Positions 7,592-15,069 of a stretch of DNA of 64,000 nt are shown here, piece after piece. Positions within the stretch are counted from its first letter, which is position 1. Every line of letters begins with the position of its first letter. The stretch is taken from contig CAXUKS010000015.1 of NCBI GenBank assembly GCA_964251675.1, positions 1 through 64,000 on the forward strand, read 5' to 3'. The stretch comes from JANXMY01 sp964251675 (GTDB lineage Bacteria > Armatimonadota > Armatimonadia > Armatimonadales > Capsulimonadaceae). The notes under the pieces are model-generated. The model ran no database searches. It saw nothing but the letters and a program-made list of their open reading frames with translations, and was not told the DNA's origin. The position numbers were made by a program, and so were the translations under genes.

Positions 7592-9646
7592 ATGCCAGAT
7601 ATGCTGCCCCGAATGCTTTCACAACTGAATAAAGTCAATGCAGGACTGCTGCTCGTTCTGGCTGTGGCGGCAGCAGTGGTCCCGGCAAGCCTGCTGAACG
7701 CGGCTCTGCGCGAAAGCCGCCAGGCGGTTGCACAGTTCGGCGATGTCCGCCGCAGCGCCTCCCTGCATACCCGCAGCCTCCAGCTTTACGCCCTGGGAAG
7801 CCGGGGCGAGGATAGCCGGGCGGCCTTCGCTGACATGGCTGCCGTTCGCCAGAGCCTGCGCCTGCGCTACCCCGAAGAAGTTGCCCGCACCGACACGGCC
7901 TGGGCCGTGCTGGCCGCCCAGCAAGCCCGCACCGGGCGCGTGGACTGGAATGCCGCTGAGGCTATGCGTCAGGCTGCCGACACGCAGACATATGCTATTG
8001 AAGCGCGGGTGCGGCAGGGAAGCACCGCCGCTTCGCGTCTGCTGCAGGCGGGTCTCTTTGGCCTGGCCGGCTTGCTGGCTGCAATGCTGCTGCTGGGCGG
8101 CCTGGCCCATGCCGAGGCCCGCCGCCGGGGGCTTCAGACGACGCTGGAAGACAGTCAGGCGCTGCTGGTGGCTGCGCTGAACGCCATACGCGACGGGTTC
8201 GCTGTGCAGGACCGGGACGGGATGGTGCTGATGTGCAACAAAGGGGCGGACCGTTTGCTGCATCTTCCCTCCGGCACGTTCGCTGGACAGCCATTAAGCA
8301 GCCACGGCTGGCGGTTCTGCCGCGAAGACGGCAGTGAGTTTCCGCGTGACGCACATCCCTCGCGGATGGCGCTGGCGACGGGAGAAATTCAGCCGGAACA
8401 GGTCATGGGTATTCTCCGCGACAACGAACCCGTGCAGTGGCTGGCAGTCTTCTCCGCGCCGCTGTGCCATCCCGGCGAAGAGCGCCCTTATGCCGCCGTG
8501 CAGACCTTTGCCGATCTTACGGCCCGCAAGCAGGCAGAGGCCGCCGAGCGTCTGGCCGGGGAGCGCCTAAGCCGCCTGCACGCGCTGTCGATGGCCCGTG
8601 ACCTGACGACGGACGCCCGTATGGATGCACTGCTGCGTCTGGGCTGCGACTGCTTCGGGGTTCCCGCCGGGCTGCTGTCACGGGTCGAAGCGGAGCGGTT
8701 TGAGGCTCTGTATGCCATTTCCGGGGAAAACCTGCCTGCTGCCGGAATGATTTGTGGAAAGAAAGATATGTACTGCGACCGTGTTTTAGACGCCGAGCGT
8801 CCACAGGCGCGGGAGCATATTGGGGTGACGGACTGGCGCGATATTCCGGCCTATGCTGGATTCGGCCTGGAATCTTATATCGGTGCTCCGGTCTGGGTAG
8901 ATGGCTGGCTGTATGGAACGCTGTGCTTTTACGGCACGGAGCCACACAAAACGCCGTTTCTGGAAGCCGACCTTGAGTTTGTGCGGCTGATGGCGCAGTG
9001 GGCCGGGTACGAGCTGTCCCGCGAGGAAGCCCGCAAACAGATTGAAAACTACAACATCGTGCTGGAATTCCAGATGCGGGAGCTGGAAAAAGCCAACGCG
9101 GAATTGGAGTCCCTGGCGGCTCTGGACGGGCTGACAGGGATCAAAAATCGCCGGGCGTTTGGAACGCGGCTGGAAGAAGAAGTTGCACGGGCCACGCGCT
9201 ACAATCTGCCGCTGGCCCTGCTGCTGCTGGATGTCGATTACTTTAAGTCTTACAATGACACGTTCGGCCACCCCGCCGGGGACGAAGTTCTTAAAACCGT
9301 GGCACACATTCTGGGTCAGAACGCCCGCGAAACGGATATGGCCGCCCGCTACGGCGGGGAAGAGTTTGTCATGCTTCTGCCGCAGACCGACACGGCGGGG
9401 GCCTGGATCATTGCCGAGCGTATCCGGCAGGCGATTGCCGGGCAGCCCTGGCCGCACCGGCTTGTGACAGTCTCGGTCGGTATGTCCAGCCTGCTGCCGG
9501 TGGTGGACACCGGCAGTCAGATCATTGCACGAGCCGATCAGGCGCTGTACCAGTCTAAAGCGGGAGGCCGCAATCAGGTCAGCGCAGCGGAGGACAGAGA
9601 TTACCGGCGCACTGCTGGTTCGGGAATGCGGTCGGGGGCCATCTGA
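7592..9646 (+). CDS. membrane diguanylate cyclase (PAS-GAF-GGDEF)
   Basis: A 684-residue protein that should make cyclic di-GMP. Order: a membrane helix (VNAGLLLVLAVAAAVVPASLL), an exported helical sensor region, a second helix (LFGLAGLLAAMLLLGGLA), a PAS domain (from about residue 190), a GAF domain (about 330-480), a short coiled coil, then the GGDEF domain. The active site is intact: LLLLDVDYFKSYNDTFGH for metal and substrate, and RYGGEEF. An inhibitory I-site RETD lies five residues before GGEEF. ATG 7592 is used; ATG 7613 is an alternative. The last 46 nt overlap the end of the convergent rhodopsin gene. Confidence 0.92.
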   Translation: MPDMLPRMLSQLNKVNAGLLLVLAVAAAVVPASLLNAALRESRQAVAQFGDVRRSASLHTRSLQLYALGSRGEDSRAAFADMAAVRQSLRLRYPEEVARTDTAWAVLAAQQARTGRVDWNAAEAMRQAADTQTYAIEARVRQGSTAASRLLQAGLFGLAGLLAAMLLLGGLAHAEARRRGLQTTLEDSQALLVAALNAIRDGFAVQDRDGMVLMCNKGADRLLHLPSGTFAGQPLSSHGWRFCREDGSEFPRDAHPSRMALATGEIQPEQVMGILRDNEPVQWLAVFSAPLCHPGEERPYAAVQTFADLTARKQAEAAERLAGERLSRLHALSMARDLTTDARMDALLRLGCDCFGVPAGLLSRVEAERFEALYAISGENLPAAGMICGKKDMYCDRVLDAERPQAREHIGVTDWRDIPAYAGFGLESYIGAPVWVDGWLYGTLCFYGTEPHKTPFLEADLEFVRLMAQWAGYELSREEARKQIENYNIVLEFQMRELEKANAELESLAALDGLTGIKNRRAFGTRLEEEVARATRYNLPLALLLLDVDYFKSYNDTFGHPAGDEVLKTVAHILGQNARETDMAARYGGEEFVMLLPQTDTAGAWIIAERIRQAIAGQPWPHRLVTVSVGMSSLLPVVDTGSQIIARADQALYQSKAGGRNQVSAAEDRDYRRTAGSGMRSGAI

Positions 9647-10416
9647 TCGTCGCCGCTCAGTGCCCGCACGGCCAGGTAGGCGGTGACGCCGAAGCCAACT
9701 TTGTTGATCACATCCGCCACCGACGAAGCCACATTGAACCAGTCCAGGTTGATGCCCCAGCTCAGGTGCGAGGCGGACAGACCCTCGAAGATATAGACAA
9801 CCGGATACACGCCCCACAGGCTCCATAAGTATACGTTCATGCACTTGATGCCATTGCGGATTGGCACTGGCTGGCTTTGTGCCATCTTCCTGCCTTCGGT
9901 CAGCAGGATGGCGAGGATTGCCAGGTAGCCAATCGTCGAAATCGCCCCCCAGACATAATGCGCTCCGATGCCGCCCGCCACGCCGGGATACCAGTGCCCG
10001 CCAATTGTTGTCCCTGACAGCTCGCCGATAAAGCCGGTCACGATCATAAACAGATCGGCAATAATCAGCTTCCAGGCAAACGCTGTGCCGCGCACCCGCA
10101 GCATTTCCACATACTTGATCAACAGCAGCGGCGTCGTCACCGTCCAGTCCACATACCGCACCGTGGTCGGGAATGCTTTGCCGGGCACAGCCTCCGAGGT
10201 AATAAAATAATAGGCGACGGCGGCCACGCCGCAGATCATCGCCGAAGTAACCATTGTGCCCCGGTATTGGGGCAAAATCTGGTCCCGCTGTGCGAGAAAG
10301 AAAACGAAGGCTGCGCCGAGGGCCATCATCGCAGTGAAAAGACTGTAATGCAGCATGGCCTGTGAGAGTGTGAGCTTTGTGGTCAGATTGTCCAGGCCCA
10401 GTGTGAGTGCGTCCAT
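9601..10416 (-). CDS. microbial rhodopsin with DTK motif
   Basis: A 271-residue seven-helix retinal protein. Helix C reads RYVDWTVTTPLLLIKYVEML: Asp90 (counter-ion), Thr94 and Lys101 occupy bacteriorhodopsin positions 85, 89 and 96. Helix G has Asp235 and the retinal Lys239 (VADVINKVGFG). A Lys at the proton-donor site is known from the Exiguobacterium rhodopsin, a light-driven proton pump. Leu98 at the spectral-tuning site suggests green absorption. Gly157 sits where bacteriorhodopsin has Trp138. A ribosome-binding sequence GAGAAAGG precedes the ATG. No retinal-synthesis gene is nearby. Confidence 0.93.
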   Translation of the reverse strand: MDALTLGLDNLTTKLTLSQAMLHYSLFTAMMALGAAFVFFLAQRDQILPQYRGTMVTSAMICGVAAVAYYFITSEAVPGKAFPTTVRYVDWTVTTPLLLIKYVEMLRVRGTAFAWKLIIADLFMIVTGFIGELSGTTIGGHWYPGVAGGIGAHYVWGAISTIGYLAILAILLTEGRKMAQSQPVPIRNGIKCMNVYLWSLWGVYPVVYIFEGLSASHLSWGINLDWFNVASSVADVINKVGFGVTAYLAVRALSGDDQMAPDRIPEPAVRR

Positions 10417-10502
10417 CAGTGGATGCCTTTCTCAGTGTGGTTTGCGTAACGGAAAACTTGTCTCCACTATTAATCGGCGTCAAACGAAACAGGCACAAAA
10501 AA

Positions 10503-10526
10503 AGCGGCAGGATTTCTCCTGCCGCT
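10503..10526. terminator. bidirectional terminator between the rhodopsin genes
   Basis: A perfect 10-bp stem AGCGGCAGGA / TCCTGCCGCT with a TTTC loop, flanked by an A-run on the left and a T-run on the right, so it can end transcription on either strand. On the minus strand it separates the small membrane protein from the DTK rhodopsin. Confidence 0.85.
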
Positions 10527-10583
10527 TTTTGCCGTTCCCGAGCGTTGGCTCCGGCACTTTGCTCTGGTGTTTTTCGCGTCTCT

Positions 10584-10751
10584 TCACCGGGCATCAGCGG
10601 CGAAGAGGTAAGCCAGAACTGCGCCCAGGGAGACGGCCCCGGCCAGGGTGATGCTCCACAGCGGCCAGGCGTGCTGCGCGGCATAGTTTGCCAGCAGGAA
10701 GCTGGCAGCGATAACAGTCCAATAGACAGCGATGGTCTTTTTTTTTGTCAT
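10584..10751 (-). CDS. small two-helix membrane protein between rhodopsin genes
   Basis: A 55-residue protein, MTKKKTIAVYWTVIAASFLL onwards, with two hydrophobic segments (VYWTVIAASFLLANYAA and LWSITLAGAVSLGAVLAYLFA) and short charged ends. ATG 10751 has AGAGGA 4-5 nt upstream; the ATG five codons earlier has worse spacing. It is transcribed like the two rhodopsins it lies between, but terminators on both sides suggest its own transcript or read-through. No family is recognised; a link to either rhodopsin is only inferred from position. Confidence 0.6.
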   Translation of the reverse strand: MTKKKTIAVYWTVIAASFLLANYAAQHAWPLWSITLAGAVSLGAVLAYLFAADAR

Positions 10752-10785
10752 GCGTTCCTCTTTCATCTCCCCTCTTCGCAGAGAA

Positions 10786-10813
10786 AGCCGCGCCCCTGAA
10801 GGGACGCGGCTTC
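10786..10813 (-). terminator. terminator after xanthorhodopsin-like gene
   Basis: An AAGCCGCG...CGCGGCTT hairpin with CCC/GGG pairing in the upper stem and a T-rich stretch on the minus-strand side. It lies about 30 nt after the rhodopsin stop at 10845. Confidence 0.65.
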
Positions 10814-10844
10814 GGGTTCAGGTCATGAGTGTCAGCAGTGGATG

Positions 10845-11666
10845 TTAGGCCATCGCTGTCGCGCCGGTTGTCGGCTCGAAAGGATTGGTCCCGGTTTTGG
10901 CGTCGTTTTGAGTCTTTGCCATGGCAATAAAGTAGATGAATACGCCCAGGCCAACTTTAGCGACGATGTCAGCGAGCGTATAGCCCACCTGAAGGCCGAC
11001 CTGCTTGCCCTCGTAAGGGAGGCTGTTGCCTAGAAGCGGGATCATGTAGGCCAGCGGGTAAAATCCCCAGCTTGCCAGGGTCAGCAGACGGGCACCGCGC
11101 ACCAGCGGCTTGACATCCTCGGGCTGACGATCCAGCGATGTGCCGAGCTGCTTCCACAGGACAAAGAGGATATACACAAAAGGAATCGTGCTGAGTGTGC
11201 CCCAGAGCGTCCGCAGGCCGAGGTTGCTCTGCGTCTCGCCGGGGTAGCCGAGCGCGATCATCAGAAACGCCGCGACGGCCAGCTTGGTGAGCAGAGGCCG
11301 GCTCTCTTCTTTCGCCAGTCCAAGCACAGCGACCAGCTCGACCAGCAGCAGTGGCACGGTCAGAATCCAGTCCATGTAGCGATAAGCATCGTTAAACGTG
11401 ATCTTGGTGAGGGCAAACTGCCCGGCGTCGGTGACTACGTGCGCCTCGACCCAGCTGTTGAAGATGCGGAAGTAGTGGTAGCAGGCGATAGCTGTGACCA
11501 AAGCGGAGACCAGCAGGGCGGGGCGGTATTTGAAGCCGACCTGGGTGCGTGAGAAAAAGAAAAAGAGTGTCCCCGCAAGCATTGCGGCGACTGCAAGTGA
11601 GAGTGCATTGAACACGGCGCTGTAAGCGCCGGCGCTGAGGATTTCGTTCGCATGTGCATCAGGCAT
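10845..11666 (-). CDS. xanthorhodopsin-clade proton-pumping rhodopsin
   Basis: A 273-residue seven-helix protein. Helix C YRYMDWILTVPLLLVEL gives Asp99, Thr103 and Glu110: the DTE motif of outward proton pumps. Leu107 predicts green absorption. His64 (CYHYF) matches the His that hydrogen-bonds the counter-ion in this group. Helix E LRTLWGTLSTIPFVYIL has Gly156 at the fenestration site that lets xanthorhodopsin bind a carotenoid antenna. The retinal Lys is Lys237 (ADIVAKVGLG). The text GYPGE...LSTIPFVYIL and LASWGFYPLAYM is typical of the xanthorhodopsin clade. It would energise the cytoplasmic membrane in light. Confidence 0.95.
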   Translation of the reverse strand: MPDAHANEILSAGAYSAVFNALSLAVAAMLAGTLFFFFSRTQVGFKYRPALLVSALVTAIACYHYFRIFNSWVEAHVVTDAGQFALTKITFNDAYRYMDWILTVPLLLVELVAVLGLAKEESRPLLTKLAVAAFLMIALGYPGETQSNLGLRTLWGTLSTIPFVYILFVLWKQLGTSLDRQPEDVKPLVRGARLLTLASWGFYPLAYMIPLLGNSLPYEGKQVGLQVGYTLADIVAKVGLGVFIYFIAMAKTQNDAKTGTNPFEPTTGATAMA

Positions 11667-11841
11667 AGTGATGTTCTTTCTAGGTCAGTTTTCGAATACT
11701 GAGAACGGCGAACCGTGAAGCAGTGGCTGCCTCCTGACTAAGTTCCGACGCCTCCGCCACCCTGCGGACAGAGTTCAGTCGTCATAATTGCGATATTACC
11801 CCATACTCCGCCAAAATGCACCTGCCCCCGCCGCCGCTGGG

Positions 11842-11847
11842 TATACT
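11842..11847 (+). promoter_or_regulatory. -10 box for leaderless YqhA-family gene
   Basis: TATACT ends 6 nt before ATG 11854. No -35 match is evident. Confidence 0.5.
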
Positions 11848-11853
11848 TTCTTC

Positions 11854-12579
11854 ATGTCATCCCCCAACAAACCTATATCCGGCTCCGCCTCCGACTCTGC
11901 TTCTAACTCCGCGTCCGACTTTGCATCCGGCTTTGACACCGCTGCGCTCGCGCCTTTGTCCCGCGCCATCGGGCGCAGCCGCTATGTGGTACTGCTGGCG
12001 GTGTTGGCTGTGCTGATGGTTTCATTCTCGCTGTTTCTGGTCGGGGCGCTGCTGGCGGCCCGAAGCGTGTGGAGTGCGTGGGAGGGAATACTGGCCGGGC
12101 AGGCAAATACAGTGCTGGTGACGGTGGCGTTTCTGGAAGTCGTGCGGGTAATGCTGGAAGCGGTGGTGTTTCTGCTGGTAGGCGTGGGGCTGTACAGCCT
12201 GTTTGTCGCCCCGCTCAACCTGAGTCTGGCGCTGGATGTGGAGTCGCTTAACGACCTGGAAGACCGAATCATCAGCCTGATCGTCGCTATTCTGGCGACG
12301 ACGTTTCTGGAACACTTTACGCAGTGGAAGAACCCCCGCGAGACGCTGGAGTTCGGCGGGGCGCTGTCTCTGGTAGTCGGAGCACTGGTGCTGTTTCAGA
12401 TGCAGGCCCGGCGAGCCAAAGAAGACCAGAAAGAGCGCAGTCTGGAAGCGCAGGCTCGCGCCAAGCTTGACCTGTTTACGCGCGATAATGAAGAACATGA
12501 GCTGATCACGCAGGCCCCGGACTCACAGGCCCCGGACTCAGAGGCCCCGGAATCGCAGGCTGACGAAGCCGCTGCGTAG
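11854..12579 (+). CDS. YqhA-family (UPF0114) membrane protein
   Basis: About 241 residues. A low-complexity Ser/Ala/Asp N-terminus (residues 1-35) precedes four membrane helices: RYVVLLAVLAVLMVSFSLFL, VVRVMLEAVVFLLVGVGLY, IISLIVAILATTFLEHF and FGGALSLVVGALVLF. The phrase VGLYSLFVAPLN is typical of the YqhA family, whose function is not established. The C-terminus carries a short repeat of APDSQ/APDSE units. The start at 11854 fits a TATACT box 6 nt upstream and is preferred over an in-frame start at 11788. Confidence 0.85.
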   Translation: MSSPNKPISGSASDSASNSASDFASGFDTAALAPLSRAIGRSRYVVLLAVLAVLMVSFSLFLVGALLAARSVWSAWEGILAGQANTVLVTVAFLEVVRVMLEAVVFLLVGVGLYSLFVAPLNLSLALDVESLNDLEDRIISLIVAILATTFLEHFTQWKNPRETLEFGGALSLVVGALVLFQMQARRAKEDQKERSLEAQARAKLDLFTRDNEEHELITQAPDSQAPDSEAPESQADEAAA

Positions 12580-12588
12580 GGGTGGGTC

Positions 12589-12776
12589 TTAGAAACTGTA
12601 TAGAAACCGTGTCACGGGGCTGAACCCCCGTGCGTCGAAAGAGCAATTTCCCGCCTGCGCGGGCACAAGACAGCCAACCGACAATTTTGCTAATTTATCT
12701 TCGCCCGCGCAGGCGGGAGCCTGCACTTCTAAAGCCCTGCCGTTTAGGGCAGGGGTGCTTTCTATACAGTCTCTAA
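12589..12776. mobile_element. 188-bp MITE-like element
   Basis: The ends are 18-bp inverted repeats: TTAGAAACTGTATAGAAA at 12589-12606 and its complement with one mismatch at 12759-12776. Inside are a REP-A palindrome (12613-12632), an inverted pair of CCCGCCTGCGCGGGC-type arms (about 12650 and 12703), and a hairpin around AGCCCTGCCG...GGGCAGGGG (12733-12757). It codes for nothing. The terminal repeats resemble those of IS5-like elements, so it may be moved by a transposase encoded elsewhere. It lies just upstream of the promoter for the gene at 12803. Confidence 0.65.
12613..12632. repeat. REP-A palindrome, copy 2
   Basis: CACGGGGCTGAACCCCCGTG, identical to the copy at 39034-39053; here it lies inside the MITE-like element. 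Confidence 0.8.
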
Positions 12777-12802
12777 CAAGATAGGGGTACACTATAGCAA
12801 CA

Positions 12803-14098
12803 ATGACTGCCACCCAACCACCCCTGCCTCCTCAACCTCTTCCCTCTGCCAAGTGGCGTGCGACTCAGTGGGCCATCATTGCGGCGGCCGCCGCGCTTCC
12901 CGCGCCGGCGCTGATCCTGCGTCTGGCGGGCCTCCATGCCTCGCCGCTTACGGGCGCCCTACTGTTTGGGATGGCGATCCTGGGGGCCGCCTTTCTGCTG
13001 GCCTGGGCGGCGGAGGTCGCCCAGCGCGACATCCCGAGGGCGCTGGCGCTGACCCTGCTGGCGCTGATCGCCGTGCTGCCGGAGTACGCCGTGGATGCGT
13101 ACCTGGCCTGGCGGGCGGCGGGGGACCCGGCGGGCTACGGGCCGCTGGCTCTGGTCAACATGACCGGCGCGAACCGGCTCCTGGTGGGAGTTGCCTGGCC
13201 CCTGGTGGCCCTGCTGTACTGGCTGCGCTCCCGGCAGCTTGGCCGCCCCGCACAGGGCGGTCACGCCGTCACCATTGACCGCGAGCAGGGGGTCGAAGTC
13301 GCCTTTCTGGGGCTGGCGACTCTGTATTCCTTCGTGCTGCCCCTCAAGGGGACGCTGTCGCTGATCGACATGGTCGTTCTGGTGACTCTGTTCGGCTTTT
13401 ATGCCGCCCGCGTGATGCGGGGCAGCCACCTCGAGCCGGACCTGGTCGGGCCAGCCCGCCTTCTCGGCGACCTGCGCGACGGGCCGCGCCGCGCAGTCAT
13501 GGCCGCGCTCTTCTGCCTGTCCGCCGCCGTGATCTTCCTGGTCGCCGAGCCGTTTGCCGAGCATCTGATTGACGCAGGCGAGTCGCTGGGCCTGGACCGC
13601 CGAACTTTGGTACAGTGGCTCGCGCCGCTGGCGTCGGAGGCGCCCGAGTTTCTAATCACGGCCATCTTTGCTTCGCGCCTGCTGGGAGCGGCCAGCCTGG
13701 GGGCGCTGGTCTCCTCTAAAGTCAACCAGTGGACCCTGCTGGTCTCGACCATTCCCCTTGTCTTCAACATCGCCTCCTGGAAGCTGGGCAAGGCCGTTCC
13801 CGTCGCGCTGGCGCTAGACACGGAACAGCGCCTGGACCTGCTGCTGACTTCGGCGCAGTCGCTGTTTGCCGTGTCTATCCTGCTGGGCCTGCGACTGACT
13901 TTGCGGGATGCGGGCCTGCTGTTCTGCCTGTTCGCGGCCCAGTTCCTGCTGCCCGAGTCGCGGCTCTGGATCATCGGCGCTTACCTGGCCCTGAGCCTGT
14001 TCTTCTTCTGGCGCAACCGTCCCCAGATCGCCCTGCTGGTGGGCGACCTGCGCGGCGGTGATAAGGCTGAAGTGGCCCCCGCGCTGGACGGCCCCTAA
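12803..14098 (+). CDS. sodium/calcium-exchanger-like membrane protein
   Basis: A 431-residue protein with about ten membrane helices in two related halves. The two alpha-repeat signatures are visible: VLPEYAVDAYLAW followed by VNMTGANRLLVG in the first half, and LASEAPEFLITAIFASR followed by SSKVNQWTLLVSTIP in the second. The central P-E and N residues are those of the Ca2+/cation antiporter superfamily, although the motifs diverge from classical exchangers (T-G-A-N in place of G-S-N). It probably exchanges a cation at the cytoplasmic membrane; which one is unknown. A TACACT box lies 9 nt before the ATG. The stop overlaps the convergent gene by 4 nt. Confidence 0.82.
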   Translation: MTATQPPLPPQPLPSAKWRATQWAIIAAAAALPAPALILRLAGLHASPLTGALLFGMAILGAAFLLAWAAEVAQRDIPRALALTLLALIAVLPEYAVDAYLAWRAAGDPAGYGPLALVNMTGANRLLVGVAWPLVALLYWLRSRQLGRPAQGGHAVTIDREQGVEVAFLGLATLYSFVLPLKGTLSLIDMVVLVTLFGFYAARVMRGSHLEPDLVGPARLLGDLRDGPRRAVMAALFCLSAAVIFLVAEPFAEHLIDAGESLGLDRRTLVQWLAPLASEAPEFLITAIFASRLLGAASLGALVSSKVNQWTLLVSTIPLVFNIASWKLGKAVPVALALDTEQRLDLLLTSAQSLFAVSILLGLRLTLRDAGLLFCLFAAQFLLPESRLWIIGAYLALSLFFFWRNRPQIALLVGDLRGGDKAEVAPALDGP

Positions 14099-14604
14099 GC
14101 AGCCTTCACCTGGGCGATTTCCGCCAGATGCTGCGCTTCGGCGTCGGCGTAGTCATTCAGCGTTTTACGTCCCGCATCGTCGCCGACCGGATGGGCGGAC
14201 GGAGCTGCCGGGGCAGTCTCGGCGGGCGCTCCCGTGACCGTCAAATCCTCTGCGCCGACGAGCAGGCTGTAGCGCAGGCTGAACTTCTTTTCGGCAGCGG
14301 ACAGCTTGTTGCGGGCCTCGTCGGAGAGGCCGTCGAGCCATTTGGTCCGCATGGCTTCGGTTCCGGTCTGATGACGCTTGCGAATCTCTTCGGGCAGGCT
14401 GTCGGCATCCACGGTGAGGCTGACCGTGCCATCGGCGTAGTCTTTGGTGACGGTCCCGGTCAGGCCCCGGTAGTAGGGGTAGAACAGGCCGGATTTGGTA
14501 TCGGCGGTTCCAGCCTCCCGGTCGGCGATGCGGACGGGCGTGCCGGAGGTCATCGGTTCGGCAGCGGTCTTCGTAGGTGTCTTTTCGGTAGTCTTGGCGG
14601 CCAT
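14095..14604 (-). CDS. hypothetical protein with Thr/Ala-rich ends
   Basis: A 169-residue soluble protein. A disordered N-terminus (MAAKTTEKTPTKTAAEP) is followed by a compact region (GLFYPYYRGLTGTVTKDYADGTVSLTVD) that looks like a small SH3-type beta barrel. A helical segment containing RHQTGTEAMRTKWLDGLSDE comes next, and an Ala/Pro-rich tail ends the protein. A good AAGGAGAA site lies 4-5 nt before the ATG. I do not recognise a named family. It is convergent with the exchanger gene. Confidence 0.7.
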   Translation of the reverse strand: MAAKTTEKTPTKTAAEPMTSGTPVRIADREAGTADTKSGLFYPYYRGLTGTVTKDYADGTVSLTVDADSLPEEIRKRHQTGTEAMRTKWLDGLSDEARNKLSAAEKKFSLRYSLLVGAEDLTVTGAPAETAPAAPSAHPVGDDAGRKTLNDYADAEAQHLAEIAQVKAA

Positions 14605-14667
14605 TATTTCTCCTTGTGCGATTGCCTGTGAGTTTGGCGGGCGGGCGGGCCGGGTAAACGCCTGGAT

Positions 14668-15069
14668 ATGGAATACTTGTATTTGTTCGGTGAAATTCTG
14701 CTGATTTTAGCTCTTCTGGGCATGATCGGCGTGCTGATCTGGCTGGTCGTCACGGCGCTCCATGTCAAAAACCAGACGGTCAGCCACGTCAAGCGGCTCA
14801 CGCAGCGTCCCACGGTGGCTGTCAAGAACCTGGTGGCGACGGGCAAGGGCATTGCCCAGCAGGAGACGGTGCGTGTGAAGCGCATTGTCGGCAAGGGCAA
14901 AGTGACTGCGGCTTCGGTCAAAGGCTCGGCGATGGAAATCAAAGCCGCCGTCGAAACTATCCACCCGGAAGACCTGAACACCGCCCGTGAAACCGTCAGC
15001 AGTGCGGCCAGCATCGCCAAAATTGCCGTGGGCCTCGTCGCCGGGGCCGCCAAGCAGGAAGCCCGTTAG
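14668..15069 (+). CDS. membrane-anchored helical protein
   Basis: A 133-residue protein. One N-terminal helix (LFGEILLILALLGMIGVLIWLVVTALHV) anchors it, and the rest is a basic amphipathic helical region (AVKNLVATGKGIAQQETVRV, ETVSSAASIAKIAVGL), reminiscent of DUF948-like proteins. It lies almost entirely antisense to the 3' part of the minus-strand frame ending at 14707. The protein-like character of this frame makes me believe it is the real gene there. Confidence 0.65.
   Translation: MEYLYLFGEILLILALLGMIGVLIWLVVTALHVKNQTVSHVKRLTQRPTVAVKNLVATGKGIAQQETVRVKRIVGKGKVTAASVKGSAMEIKAAVETIHPEDLNTARETVSSAASIAKIAVGLVAGAAKQEAR

Noticed and set aside
8786..10684. A 632-codon minus-strand open frame
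   Set aside because: It runs across the diguanylate cyclase and out of frame through the DTK rhodopsin and the terminator; both real genes have diagnostic motifs in other frames.
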